64,000 bases of DNA, taken from assembly GCF_016907235.1 (NCBI RefSeq), contig NZ_JAFBBO010000001.1:372001-436000 (forward strand). Reading direction: 5' to 3'. The translations under genes and the position numbers were made by a program. A model generated the notes under the pieces. That model worked only from the letters and a program-made list of their open reading frames with translations. It ran no database searches and was not told the origin of the DNA. Shown piece after piece: positions 19,019 to 29,428 of this stretch. The stretch is from Oerskovia jenensis. Lineage in GTDB: Bacteria; Actinomycetota; Actinomycetes; Actinomycetales; Cellulomonadaceae. Numbering within the stretch: the first letter of the stretch is position 1; each line of letters begins with the position of its first letter.

Positions 19019-19261
19019 TCAGCTGACCTTCTGGATGAGCCCCAGAAGGATGATCACGACGGTCCAGGTGATCGCGAACGTGATGGTGATGCGGTTCAGG
19101 TTGCGCTCGGCCACACCGGAGCTGCCGGCGCTGCTCGAGATGCCGCCGCCGAACATGTCGGACAGGCCGCCGCCCTTGCCCTTGTGCATGAGCACGAGGA
19201 GGGTCAAGAAGCCGCTGGTGATGACCAGCAGGATCTGGAGAATGATGCGCAGCGCGTCCAC
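19019..19261 (-). CDS. secG: Preprotein translocase subunit SecG
   Basis: Small SecYEG channel subunit of 80 residues. Two hydrophobic helices (LRIILQILLVITSGFLTLLVL and ITITFAITWTVVIILLGLI) flank the conserved loop HKGKGGGLSDMFGGG. GTG at 19261 has AAGGA 7 nt upstream; longer in-frame starts lack one. It sits downstream of tpiA as in other actinobacteria, but a strong double hairpin at 19458-19516 and a 263-nt gap suggest its own promoter as well. Confidence 0.93.
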   Translation of the reverse strand: MDALRIILQILLVITSGFLTLLVLMHKGKGGGLSDMFGGGISSSAGSSGVAERNLNRITITFAITWTVVIILLGLIQKVS

Positions 19262-19457
19262 GAGTACGTCCTTGGCTCTGGGTCCACGTCGAGAAGTCGA
19301 GGGCGGACCGCAACGGGTGTCCTGGACCGACCTGCGAGGCACAGGTACGGCACCGAGGACAAGGGTAGGCGACGCGGGCCCGATCCGACGAACCGTTCCG
19401 CCCGGTGGTCGATGCTGCCGGTCGGGACACCTCGCCCCAGGGTCTACCGCGAGAAAA

Positions 19458-19516
19458 GGCCACCGCTCGTGCGGTGGCCGGCTGCCGGGCCGCGCCGTGC
19501 GGCGCGACCCGGCAGC
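19458..19516 (-). terminator. Double hairpin downstream of tpiA
   Basis: Two adjacent hairpins: GGCCACCGC/GCGGTGGCC (19458-19479) and GCTGCCGGG...CCCGGCAGC (19481-19516) with an inner CGCGCC/GGCGCG. They begin 9 nt past the tpiA stop and likely end the gap-pgk-tpiA transcript. Confidence 0.75.
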
Positions 19517-19524
19517 AGAGGACC

Positions 19525-20319
19525 TCAGGCCCCGTGGTGCGCCTGGAAGCGCGCGATCTTCGCGAACTCCTCGGGGTCGAGGCTCGCGCCACCGACCAGC
19601 GCGCCGTCGACGTCCTGCTCCTTCATGAGCTCGGCGATCGACGAGGACTTGACCGAGCCGCCGTAGAGCACGCGCACGGCGTCGGCCACCTCGGCCGAGT
19701 AGAGCTCGGCGAGACGGGCACGGATCGCGCCCGCGACCTCCTGCGCGTCCTGCGGCGTGGCGACCTCACCGGTGCCGATGGCCCAGACGGGCTCGTAGGC
19801 GATGACGACCTTGGCGGCGTCCTCGGCCGAGAGCCCCTCGAGCGCGCCGTCGACCTGAGCGAGCGTGTACGAGACCTGCTCGCCGGCCTTGCGGATGTCG
19901 AGCGCCTCGCCGACGCAGATGATCGGGACCAGGCCCTGCGCGAGCGCGGCCTTCGACTTGGCGTTGACGAGCGCGTCGTCCTCGCCGTGGTACTGGCGAC
20001 GCTCCGAGTGGCCGATCGCGACGTAGGTCACGCCCAGCTTGCTCAGGAACACGGGCGAGATCTCTCCCGTGTAGGCGCCCGAGACGTGCTGCGAGACGTC
20101 CTGCGCGCCGTACGTCAGCTCGAGCTTGTCGGCGTCGACCAGCGTCTGCACGCTGCGCAGGTCCGTGAACGGGACCAGGACGGTGACCTCGACGGCCGAG
20201 AAGTCGTGCTTGGCGTCCTTGAGGGCCCAGGCGAGCTTCTGGACCGTGTGGATGGCCTCCTGGTGGTCCAGGTTCATCTTCCAGTTGCCCGCGATGAGCG
20301 GGGTACGTGCATCAGTCAT
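19525..20319 (-). CDS. tpiA: Triosephosphate isomerase
   Basis: Interconverts dihydroxyacetone phosphate and glyceraldehyde-3-phosphate. The 264-residue TIM barrel shows the catalytic Lys in AGNWKMN, His in AIGHSERRQ and Glu in [11 protein letters not shown]; the phosphate-binding YGGSVKSS is near the end. ATG at 20319 follows pgk by 44 nt. Full-length and unremarkable, third gene of gap-pgk-tpiA. Confidence 0.96.
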   Translation of the reverse strand: MTDARTPLIAGNWKMNLDHQEAIHTVQKLAWALKDAKHDFSAVEVTVLVPFTDLRSVQTLVDADKLELTYGAQDVSQHVSGAYTGEISPVFLSKLGVTYVAIGHSERRQYHGEDDALVNAKSKAALAQGLVPIICVGEALDIRKAGEQVSYTLAQVDGALEGLSAEDAAKVVIAYEPVWAIGTGEVATPQDAQEVAGAIRARLAELYSAEVADAVRVLYGGSVKSSSIAELMKEQDVDGALVGGASLDPEEFAKIARFQAHHGA

Positions 20320-20363
20320 GGTGTGTCTACCTTCTGTGAGCCGTGAGGCTGCGGTGGTGGGGG

Positions 20364-21563
20364 TCAGGCCTCGAGGACTGCGAGCCCCGGGAGGGACTTG
20401 CCCTCGAGGAACTCCAGGCTCGCGCCGCCACCGGTCGAGATGTGGCTGAAGCCGGCCTCGTCGAAGCCGAGGATGCGCACGGCTGCGGCGGAGTCGCCGC
20501 CGCCGACGATCGTGAACGCGCCGTTCGCGGTCGCGTCGACCAGGGCCTGCGCGACGGCACGCGTGCCACCCGAGAACGCCTCGAACTCGAAGACACCCGC
20601 GGGGCCGTTCCAGACGACCGTCTTGGCGTCGACGATCTTGCTCGCGAAGAGCTTGGCCGACTCGGGGCCGATGTCCAGGCCGATCTTGCCGTCCGGGATC
20701 GCGTCCGCGGGCACGACCTCGTAGGGCGAGTCGGCGGCGAACGAGTCGGCAGCGAGGATGTCGGTCGGCAGGACGATCTCGACGCCGGCCTTCTCGGCGT
20801 CCGCGAGGTAGCCCTTGACGGTCTCGATCTGGTCCGTCTCGAGGAGCGAGTTGCCCACCGAGTAGCCCTTGGCCGCGAGGAACGTGAAGACCATGCCGCC
20901 ACCGATGAGCAGGCGGTCCGCCTTGGTCAGCAGGTTGGCGATGACCCCGAGCTTGTCGGAGACCTTCGAACCACCGAGCACGACGACGTAGGGACGCGCG
21001 GGGTCCTCGGTCGCCTTCTTGAGGGAGTCGACCTCCTTGAGGACCAGCTCGCCGACCGCGGACGGCAGCACCTTGGCGATGTCGTAGACCGACGCCTGCT
21101 TGCGGTGCACGACACCGAAGCCGTCGGACACGTACGCGTCCGCGAGCGAGGCGAGGTCCGCGGCGAGCGACTCGCGCTCGGCGTCGACCTTCGAGGTCTC
21201 GCGAGCGTCGAAGCGGATGTTCTCGAGCAGCGCGACCTCGCCGTCGCCGAGCGCGGCGACCGTGGCCTTGGCGGACTCGCCGACGGTGTCGTCCGCGAGC
21301 GTCACGGGCGCGCCGAGCAGCTCGCCCAGGCGGGCGGCGACGGGAGCGAGGGAGTACTTGGCGTCGGGCTCACCCTTGGGACGCCCCAGGTGCGCGGTCA
21401 CGACGACCTTCGCGCCGGCGTCGGTCAGCCGCTTGAGCGTGGGGAGCGCGGCGCGGATGCGGCCGTCGTCCGTGATGGTCGTCCCGTCGAGGGGGACGTT
21501 GAAGTCCGAGCGGACGAGCACGCGCTTGCCGCGCAGGTCGCCGAGGGAGTCGATGGTCTTCAT
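20364..21563 (-). CDS. pgk: Phosphoglycerate kinase
   Basis: Transfers phosphate from 1,3-bisphosphoglycerate to ADP. The 399-residue protein starts [27 protein letters not shown] (typical Pgk N-terminus), and includes [14 protein letters not shown] and the C-terminal nucleotide site [13 protein letters not shown]. The ATG at 21563 has AGGAG 8 nt upstream; an in-frame upstream extension is noncoding. A long hairpin lies between gap and pgk. Confidence 0.96.
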   Translation of the reverse strand: MKTIDSLGDLRGKRVLVRSDFNVPLDGTTITDDGRIRAALPTLKRLTDAGAKVVVTAHLGRPKGEPDAKYSLAPVAARLGELLGAPVTLADDTVGESAKATVAALGDGEVALLENIRFDARETSKVDAERESLAADLASLADAYVSDGFGVVHRKQASVYDIAKVLPSAVGELVLKEVDSLKKATEDPARPYVVVLGGSKVSDKLGVIANLLTKADRLLIGGGMVFTFLAAKGYSVGNSLLETDQIETVKGYLADAEKAGVEIVLPTDILAADSFAADSPYEVVPADAIPDGKIGLDIGPESAKLFASKIVDAKTVVWNGPAGVFEFEAFSGGTRAVAQALVDATANGAFTIVGGGDSAAAVRILGFDEAGFSHISTGGGASLEFLEGKSLPGLAVLEA

Positions 21564-21613
21564 GAGCACACTCCTGGTCTGAACAGGGTCGAAACAGGTC
21601 ACGTCACACATGA

Positions 21614-21666
21614 CTGCGTCCGCGTGCATGGGCGGCCAACCGGGCCGGCCACGCACGCGGACGCAG
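21614..21666 (-). terminator. Intercistronic hairpin between gap and pgk
   Basis: A perfect 14-bp stem (CTGCGTCCGCGTGC / GCACGCGGACGCAG) encloses a 25-nt loop that can itself pair (GGCGGCC/GGCC). It lies in the 131-nt gap-pgk spacer, so it may be a partial terminator or a processing/stabilising structure setting a higher gap than pgk output. Confidence 0.6.
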
Positions 21667-21694
21667 AATTCACCTCACGTCGCAGGGACGGAGA

Positions 21695-23242
<1,548 letters not shown>

Positions 23243-23284
23243 CCGACGAGGGGTGCGCGCCGAGCGGCGCGCACCCCTCGTCGG
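23243..23284 (-). terminator. whiA terminator, 19-bp perfect stem
   Basis: Arms 23243-23261 (CCGACGAGGGGTGCGCGCC) and 23266-23284 are perfectly complementary with a 4-nt loop. It starts 63 nt past the whiA stop on the minus strand. Confidence 0.8.
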
Positions 23285-23346
23285 CCGGTCGCCCCCGCCC
23301 TCCCGGCACGGCCGACCGCTCCCGGCGCGCCCCCGGGGCGTGCCGG

Positions 23347-24327
23347 TCAGACGTCGAGCAGGTCCGGGCTCAGGCCGGCCTCGGTGTCGGGAATCCCGAG
23401 CTCGGCCGCCCGCTTGTCGGCGGTGGACAGGAGCCTGCGGATACGACCCGCCACGGCGTCCTTGGTCAGCGGCGGCTCGGCGAGCTGCCCCAGCTCCTCG
23501 AGCGACGCCTGCTTGTGGGCGAGTCGCAGCTCCCCGGCCTCCCGAAGGTGGTCCGGCAGGTCCGGGCCCAGGATCTCGAACGCGCGCTCGACGCGTGCGC
23601 CGGCAGCCACCGCGGCACGGGCCGAGCGGCGCAGGTTGGCGTCGTCGAAGTTCGCGAGTCGGTTCGCCGTGCCGCGCACCTCGCGGCGTTGACGCCGCTC
23701 CTCCCAGACCACCACGGTCTCGTGCGCCCCGAGGCGGGTCAGCATCGCGCTGATCGCCTCACCGTCCCGGATCACGACCCGGTCGACCCCGCGGACCTCA
23801 CGCGCCTTCGCGGCGATCCCGAGCCGACGAGCGGCACCCACGAGCGCGAGCGCCGCCTCGGGTCCCGGGCAGGTCACCTCGAGCGCCGACGAGCGCCCCG
23901 GCTCCGTCAGCGAGCCGTGCGCGAGGAACGCGCCCCGCCACGCCGCCTCGGCCTCCCCGACCCCGGCCGAGACCACCTGCGGCGGCAGCCCGCGGACCGG
24001 ACGGCCCCGGTTGTCGAGCAGGCCCGTCTGCCGGGCGAGCGACTCGCCGTCCTTGACGACCCGCACGACGTACCGGCTCCCCCGGCGCAGCCCCCCGGCC
24101 GAGACCACGATCAGCTCGCTCGCATGTCCGTACACGTCGCTGATCGTCTGCCGGAGCCGGCGCGCAGCGATCGCCGTGTCGAGCTCCGCCTCGATCACGA
24201 TGCGCCCCGAGATGATGTGCAGCCCTCCCGAGAACCGCAGCGTGGCAGAGACCTCCGCCTTGCGGCAGGAGGTCTTGTCCACCTTGAGTCGCGCGAGCTC
24301 GTCCTTCACCTGTGCCGTCAACGCCAT
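23347..24327 (-). CDS. whiA: Sporulation/cell-division regulator WhiA
   Basis: DNA-binding regulator conserved in Gram-positives; in Streptomyces it acts with WhiB on sporulation septation genes, in non-sporulators its role is less clear. The 326-residue product has the N-terminal [14 protein letters not shown], the LAGLIDADG-like fold ([30 protein letters not shown]) and a C-terminal HTH ([24 protein letters not shown]). ATG at 24327 has GGGAGG upstream. Part of the conserved uvrC-rapZ-yvcK-whiA order. Confidence 0.95.
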   Translation of the reverse strand: MALTAQVKDELARLKVDKTSCRKAEVSATLRFSGGLHIISGRIVIEAELDTAIAARRLRQTISDVYGHASELIVVSAGGLRRGSRYVVRVVKDGESLARQTGLLDNRGRPVRGLPPQVVSAGVGEAEAAWRGAFLAHGSLTEPGRSSALEVTCPGPEAALALVGAARRLGIAAKAREVRGVDRVVIRDGEAISAMLTRLGAHETVVVWEERRQRREVRGTANRLANFDDANLRRSARAAVAAGARVERAFEILGPDLPDHLREAGELRLAHKQASLEELGQLAEPPLTKDAVAGRIRRLLSTADKRAAELGIPDTEAGLSPDLLDV

Positions 24328-24518
24328 GGCGACATCCTCCCATCAACGAGCAACGATCGTGACCGCGTTCTGCCAGCAGACCAGCCGCGGCGAGAGTTCG
24401 CACCGCTCACGCGGCAGACCTGCCGGCTACCTGCATAGGGGGCTGGGGCCCGTGTCGGTCGCGGCCGGGTCGTCGACCGCGGCACCAGCTCCGACGCGAC
24501 GTCCGCGGCGGGTCCTGC

Positions 24519-25481
24519 TCAGCGGGTCGAGGTCCCCACGTCCCCCAGGAAACCGTCGAAGACGTCGCGCAGCGCGGCCGCGAGCCGCAGCGCGTCGTGC
24601 TGCGGCGTACCGTCCGAACGCCCCACCTGCCGCAGCAGCAGGCGCGCTCCCGTCCGGGCCGACTCGTCCGCGAGCAGGCCGACGTCCTCGGCCGCGCTCG
24701 GGTCGGCGATCACCGCGTCGATGCGCAGGCTGGGTGCGTGCTTGTGCAGCGCCTCGAGGTGGTCGGTCGCGGTCAGGCCGTAGGTCTCGCCCGACGTGTT
24801 CGAGAGGTTGAGGACGACGCAGCGCCGGGCAGTGGTCTCGTGCAGCGCGTGCGCGAGCTCGGGGACCAGCAGGTGCGGCATGACCGAGGAGTACCAGGAA
24901 CCCGGTCCCAGGATCACCCAGTCGGCCGCCATGACGGCGTCGACCGCCTCGGGGCACGCGGGCGGGTCGGGGGGGACGAGCCGGAGCTGCTCGATGCGGT
25001 CGTGCGTCACGGCGACCTGGCTCTGCCCCACGATCGTCGTCAGCCCCTGGGCGGTCCGCACGTCCGCCTCGATCCCGAGGGGGACGGCCGCCATGGGCAG
25101 GACCCGCCCCCTGGCACCGAGCAGCTTGCCGACCCAGTCGAGGCCCGCGACCGGGTCGTCGAGGAGCTCCCACAGCGCGACGATCAAGAGGTTCCCGACC
25201 GCGTGCTGGTCCAGGTCGCCGCTCGAGGAGAACCGGTGCTGCAGCACCGAGCTCCACGTCCGACCCCACTCGGAGTCGTCGCACAGGGCCGCGAGCGCCA
25301 TGCGCAGGTCCCCGGGCGGGAGCACGCCGAGCTCGGCCCGCAGGCGCCCGGAGGACCCGCCGTCGTCGGCGACGGTCACGACGGCCGTGATGCGGTCAGA
25401 CATGAGACGGAGCGCGGAGAGCGTCGCGGACAGGCCGTGCCCGCCGCCGAGCGCCACGACTGCCGGGTTGACGAGGGTCAC
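24519..25481 (-). CDS. YvcK-family gluconeogenesis factor (CofD-like)
   Basis: A 320-residue CofD-superfamily protein with the signature VALGGGHGLSATLSAL, VTVADDGGSSGRLR, LPPGDLRMALAAL and GPGSWYSSVMPHLLVP. YvcK homologues bind UDP-sugars and affect cell shape and carbon metabolism; the M. tuberculosis homologue is CuvA (Rv1422). The GTG at 25481 is 2 nt after the rapZ stop and uses AAGGAG that overlaps the rapZ end, so the two are co-translated. Confidence 0.92.
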   Translation of the reverse strand: MTLVNPAVVALGGGHGLSATLSALRLMSDRITAVVTVADDGGSSGRLRAELGVLPPGDLRMALAALCDDSEWGRTWSSVLQHRFSSSGDLDQHAVGNLLIVALWELLDDPVAGLDWVGKLLGARGRVLPMAAVPLGIEADVRTAQGLTTIVGQSQVAVTHDRIEQLRLVPPDPPACPEAVDAVMAADWVILGPGSWYSSVMPHLLVPELAHALHETTARRCVVLNLSNTSGETYGLTATDHLEALHKHAPSLRIDAVIADPSAAEDVGLLADESARTGARLLLRQVGRSDGTPQHDALRLAAALRDVFDGFLGDVGTSTR

Positions 25482-25483
25482 CG

Positions 25484-26422
25484 CTACTCCTTGCCGAGGT
25501 CGCGGGCCGTCACGGTCACGCGCTGTCCGACGGCGCGCAGCCGTTGGGCGAGCACCTCCGAGATGGCGACCGAGCGGTGCTTGCCGCCCGTGCAGCCCAC
25601 GGCGATGGTCACGTACCGCTTCTCCTCCGCGAGGTAGCCGGCCAGGACGGGCTCGAGCGCGCTGACGTACCGGTCGACGAACTCGAGCGCCCCGGGACGG
25701 GCCAGGACGTAGTCGCGCACGGGCTGGTCGCGCCCGGTGAGGTGCCTGAGCTCGGTGATCCAGTACGGGTTCGCGAGGAACCTCATGTCGACGACGTGGT
25801 CCGCGTCGAGCGGGATCCCGTACTTGAAGCCGAACGAGACCACGTTGATGCGCAGCGTGTCGGGGGTTCCCTCGGCCACGGCCGCGCGGACCTCGCGCGC
25901 GAGGTCGTGGACGTTGAGCTCCGAGGTGTCGATCACGACGTCGGCGCGCTCCTCGACGCTCGCCACCAGGCGTCGCTCCTCGGCGATGCCGTCCAGGATG
26001 CGCCCGTTGCCCTGCAGGGGGTGCGGGCGCCGGACCTGCTCGTAGCGGCGCACGAGGACCTCGTCGGACGCGTCGAGGAACAGGATCCGGTAGAAGACCC
26101 CGGCGTCTCGCAGGTGCTTGAGCACGTCGAGGAGGTCGGTGAAGAAGCCACCTCCGCGCACGTCGACGACGGCCGCGATGCGCTGCACGCTCGACCCTGC
26201 ACGCGTCATCATGTCGACGAGCGGCACGAGCATGCGCGGGGGCATGTTGTCGACGACGTACCAGTCCAGGTCCTCGAGCACCGCGGCCGCACGCGAGCGC
26301 CCGGCGCCCGAGAGCCCGGTGATCACGAGGACCTCTGCGTCCGACCGCTCGGGGGCGTGGGTGGTCGCCTCGATCGCGGGGATGCCCTGAGGGACGGTCG
26401 TCGGGGAGGGTTCGGTGCTCAT
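25484..26422 (-). CDS. rapZ: RNase adapter/nucleotide-binding protein RapZ
   Basis: P-loop protein of the RapZ (YvcJ) family, 312 residues. LVITGLSGAGRSRAAAVLED is the Walker A region, with Arg where the canonical Lys would be, as is common in actinobacterial homologues; WYVVDNMPPRMLVPLV and the C-terminal GCTGGKHRSVAISE, the RNA/metabolite-binding part, are intact. In E. coli RapZ controls GlmS by sRNA decay; a role here is inferred only. ATG at 26422 chosen by family length. Confidence 0.92.
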   Translation of the reverse strand: MSTEPSPTTVPQGIPAIEATTHAPERSDAEVLVITGLSGAGRSRAAAVLEDLDWYVVDNMPPRMLVPLVDMMTRAGSSVQRIAAVVDVRGGGFFTDLLDVLKHLRDAGVFYRILFLDASDEVLVRRYEQVRRPHPLQGNGRILDGIAEERRLVASVEERADVVIDTSELNVHDLAREVRAAVAEGTPDTLRINVVSFGFKYGIPLDADHVVDMRFLANPYWITELRHLTGRDQPVRDYVLARPGALEFVDRYVSALEPVLAGYLAEEKRYVTIAVGCTGGKHRSVAISEVLAQRLRAVGQRVTVTARDLGKE

Positions 26423-26576
26423 GCCACCAGCATGCCAGCCGGGCGCGCCGCCCCGGGCAGGGCCCTCTCGGTGCGTGTCCCGGGCGTGTCCGGCCCAGCA
26501 CCCCTGGCCCCCTGCCCGACGGCGCCGCGCACCCCGGGCGCGGCCGTCACCGGCCACGCACGTGCGCTGGGAACGG

Positions 26577-28715
26577 TCATGCCTGGGCAGCCCCCTCGGG
26601 CGTCCCGGGTGCGGGCACGGCCGCCTCGGGAGAGGTGCTCGGCGCCCCTTCCTCGGTCGCGTCGGGCTCGGCACCGGCCCCTGTGCCACCCGTGCCTCGC
26701 GCTGTCCCCGGACCCAGCGCGGCCACGACGGCGGCCGCGGTCGCGGCGCCCATGCCGGGGACCGTCGCGATCTCTTCCGCGGACGCGGCACGCAACCGCT
26801 TGAGCGACCCGAAGTGGGTCAGGAGCGCCTTCTTGCGGGCGGGCCCGAGGCCCGGGACGTCGTCGAGGACCGAGACGGTCATGGCCTTGCCGCGCTTCTT
26901 GCGGTGGTAGGAGATCGCGAACCGGTGGGCCTCGTCCCGGACCCGCTGGAGCAGGTACAGCCCCTCGGAGCTGCGCTGCAGGATCACCGGGTAGTCCTCC
27001 CCCGGCAACCAGACCTCCTCGAGCCGCTTCGCGAGCCCGCAGAGCGCGACGTCGTCGATCCCGAGCTCCGCGAGGGCCCGGGCGGCTGCCGCGACCTGGG
27101 GAGGCCCGCCGTCGACCACGACGAGGTTGGGCGGGTAGGCGAAACGGGCGGCGCGGCCTGCAGGGGCGTCCGCGCCCACCTCGCCCGAGCGCGGCACGTA
27201 GCCCGCGGCGACGGCGTCCGTGTCGCGGGCGGTGTCGTCGTCGGCCCCCAGGTCCATCTCGACGTCCGTGGCCTGGGACCGGTCCGCGAGGTACCGCTTG
27301 AACCGACGCGTGATGACCTCGTGCATGGCCGCGGTGTCGTCGCGCGCCCCCAGGCCCTCGGGTCCACGGATCGCGAAGTGGCGGTACTCGCTCTTGCGGG
27401 CGAGCCCGTCCTCGAACACGACCATCGACGCGACCTGGTGGGTCCCCTGCGTCGTCGACACGTCGTAGCACTCGATGCGCAGCGGCGCGGTCTCCAGGCC
27501 GAGCGCCTCCTGGATCTCGCGCAGCGCCTGGCTGCGGGTCGTGAGATCGCCCGCACGCCTCGTGCGGTGCAGCGCGAGGGCGTGCTCGGCGTTCTTGTGC
27601 ACCGTCGCGGCCAGCTCGCGCTTGTCGCCGCGCTGCGGCACCCGGACGTCGACCTTGGCGCCGCGCAGGCCCGTGAGCCAGGCCACGACCTGGTCGGTGT
27701 CGGGCGGCAGGACGGGCACGAGCACCTCGCGCGGGACGACGCTCGACGAGGGGGTCGAGGAGTCGCCGAGCGCCTCGTCGACCGAGCCGTAGACCTGCTG
27801 CAGGAGGTGCTCGACGAGCTCGGCGTCGGTCACGTCCTCGACCTTCTCGACGATCCAGCCGCGCTGCCCGCGGATGCGTCCCCCACGCACGTGGAAGACC
27901 TGCACCGCGGCCTCGAGCTCGTCACCCGCGAGCGCGAAGATGTCGGCGTCCGTGGCGTCGCCCAGGACGACCGCGTTCTTCTCCATGGCGCGCTCGAGCG
28001 CGAGGATGTCGTCGCGCAACCGGGCCGCCTGCTCGTACTCCATGGCTGCCGCGGCTTCCTTCATCTTGGCCTCGACCCGGCGGATGAACTTCGCGGTGTC
28101 CCCCGCCATGAAGTCGCAGAAGTCCTCCGCGAGCGCATGGTGGTCCTCGGGCGTGATGCGTCCCACGCAGGGGGCGGAGCACTTGTCGATGTAGCCGAGC
28201 AGGCAGGGCCGACCGGTCTGCTGGGCGCGCTTGAACACGCCCGCGGAGCACGTGCGGACCGGGAAGACCCGTAGCAGCAGGTCGAGCGTCTCGCGGATGG
28301 CCCACGCGTGCCCGTAGGGGCCGAAGTAGCGGGTCCCGGGGCGCTTGGCGCCACGCATGACCTGCGCACGCGGGAACTGCTCCCCCAGGGTCACGGCGAG
28401 ATAGGGGTAGGACTTGTCGTCGCGGTACTTGACGTTGAAGCGCGGGTCGAACTCCTTGATCCACGAGTACTCGAGCGCGAGGGCCTCGACCTCGGTGCCC
28501 ACGACCGTCCACTCGACCGAGGCGGCCGTGGTGACCATGGTCTGGGTGCGGTAGTGGAGGTTCGTGAGGTCCTGGAAGTAGCTGCCGAGGCGGGCCCGCA
28601 GGTTCTTCGCCTTGCCGACGTAGATGACGCGACCGTGCTCGTCACGGAAGCGGTACACGCCCGGTGACGTGGGGATCTCCCCCGGTGCGGGGCGGTACGA
28701 GGACGGATCAGCCAT
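26577..28715 (-). CDS. uvrC: Excinuclease ABC subunit C
   Basis: Makes both incisions in nucleotide excision repair. The 712-residue protein has the GIY-YIG domain ([20 protein letters not shown], residues ~20-100), a cysteine-bearing linker ([12 protein letters not shown]), the UVR motif ([15 protein letters not shown]), the RNase H-like domain ([29 protein letters not shown]) and a tandem HhH ([19 protein letters not shown]). The C-terminal ~45 residues are Gly/Ala/Pro-rich. The ATG at 28715 lies 7 nt after TAGGCT and has no Shine-Dalgarno, so a leaderless mRNA is likely. Confidence 0.96.
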   Translation of the reverse strand: MADPSSYRPAPGEIPTSPGVYRFRDEHGRVIYVGKAKNLRARLGSYFQDLTNLHYRTQTMVTTAASVEWTVVGTEVEALALEYSWIKEFDPRFNVKYRDDKSYPYLAVTLGEQFPRAQVMRGAKRPGTRYFGPYGHAWAIRETLDLLLRVFPVRTCSAGVFKRAQQTGRPCLLGYIDKCSAPCVGRITPEDHHALAEDFCDFMAGDTAKFIRRVEAKMKEAAAAMEYEQAARLRDDILALERAMEKNAVVLGDATDADIFALAGDELEAAVQVFHVRGGRIRGQRGWIVEKVEDVTDAELVEHLLQQVYGSVDEALGDSSTPSSSVVPREVLVPVLPPDTDQVVAWLTGLRGAKVDVRVPQRGDKRELAATVHKNAEHALALHRTRRAGDLTTRSQALREIQEALGLETAPLRIECYDVSTTQGTHQVASMVVFEDGLARKSEYRHFAIRGPEGLGARDDTAAMHEVITRRFKRYLADRSQATDVEMDLGADDDTARDTDAVAAGYVPRSGEVGADAPAGRAARFAYPPNLVVVDGGPPQVAAAARALAELGIDDVALCGLAKRLEEVWLPGEDYPVILQRSSEGLYLLQRVRDEAHRFAISYHRKKRGKAMTVSVLDDVPGLGPARKKALLTHFGSLKRLRAASAEEIATVPGMGAATAAAVVAALGPGTARGTGGTGAGAEPDATEEGAPSTSPEAAVPAPGTPEGAAQA

Positions 28716-28722
28716 GCTCGCC

Positions 28723-28750
28723 AGCCTAGGACAGTGCACCCACACGTCGA
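28723..28750 (-). promoter_or_regulatory. Leaderless promoter of uvrC
   Basis: On the minus strand TAGGCT (28728-28723) is the -10, 7 nt before the uvrC ATG, and TCGACG (28750-28745) lies 16 nt further up as a -35. Transcription would begin at or next to the start codon. Confidence 0.6.
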
Positions 28751-28806
28751 CCCGCGACGGACCTGCGACACGTGATGCCGGTCACACACCGGAGCCCGGT
28801 CACCGC

Positions 28807-28812
28807 TAGGGT
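28807..28812 (+). promoter_or_regulatory. -10 hexamer of leaderless OsmC-like gene
   Basis: TAGGGT ends exactly 6 nt before the ATG at 28819, which places the predicted transcription start on the A of the start codon. No ribosome-binding site is present. A -35 match is weak. Confidence 0.6.
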
Positions 28813-28818
28813 GACGGC

Positions 28819-29304
28819 ATGGGCGCCCTTCACTCGTACGCCGCGACCGTCCGCTGGACCGGCGCAGGCGAGACCGGAACCACCACATACACCGCGTACA
28901 GCCGCGACCACGACGTCGACCTCGCCGGCCGACCGACGCTCCTCGGCTCGGCCGACCCGGCGTTCCGCGGCGACCCGAGCCGCTACAGCCCCGAGGAGCT
29001 GTTCGTCGCGAGCCTCTCGCAGTGCCACATGCTGTGGTTCCTGCACCTCGCGTCGGCTGCGGGGATCGTCGTCCGCGACTACACGGACGAGGTGACCGGC
29101 ACCATGCGGGTCGAGTCCGCCGGGGCGGGCCAGTTCACGGACGTCACGCTGCACCCGCACGTGGTGGTCGACGACGGTCCCGGGGTCACCGAGTCCGCCG
29201 TCGTCGAGATCCACCGGCGAGCGCACGACCACTGCTTCCTCGCACGCTCCGTGAACTTCCCGGTCCTCCTGGAGCCCGCACCGTTGCGCACCCACGCGGC
29301 CTGA
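28819..29304 (+). CDS. OsmC family peroxiredoxin-like protein
   Basis: A 161-residue OsmC/Ohr-superfamily protein, expected to reduce organic hydroperoxides. The two redox cysteines are in SLSQCHMLWFLHL (about residue 71) and HDHCFLARSVNFPV (about residue 139); YSPEELFVASL precedes the first. It is divergent from uvrC by 103 nt. Its predicted leaderless promoter is listed separately. Closer to the YhfA/SACOL-type OsmC than to Ohr, but the subfamily call is tentative. Confidence 0.88.
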   Translation: MGALHSYAATVRWTGAGETGTTTYTAYSRDHDVDLAGRPTLLGSADPAFRGDPSRYSPEELFVASLSQCHMLWFLHLASAAGIVVRDYTDEVTGTMRVESAGAGQFTDVTLHPHVVVDDGPGVTESAVVEIHRRAHDHCFLARSVNFPVLLEPAPLRTHAA

Positions 29305-29428
29305 GGCGACGCCGGGTGCCCCCGGGCACGCACCGGCGTCGCACAGCGTCCGGGGACTCTTCGCTGCACGACGCCGACGTCGAGTGGGCGAGACGGCGGG
29401 CCACCGCTCGTCGACGCGAGGGGTGCCC

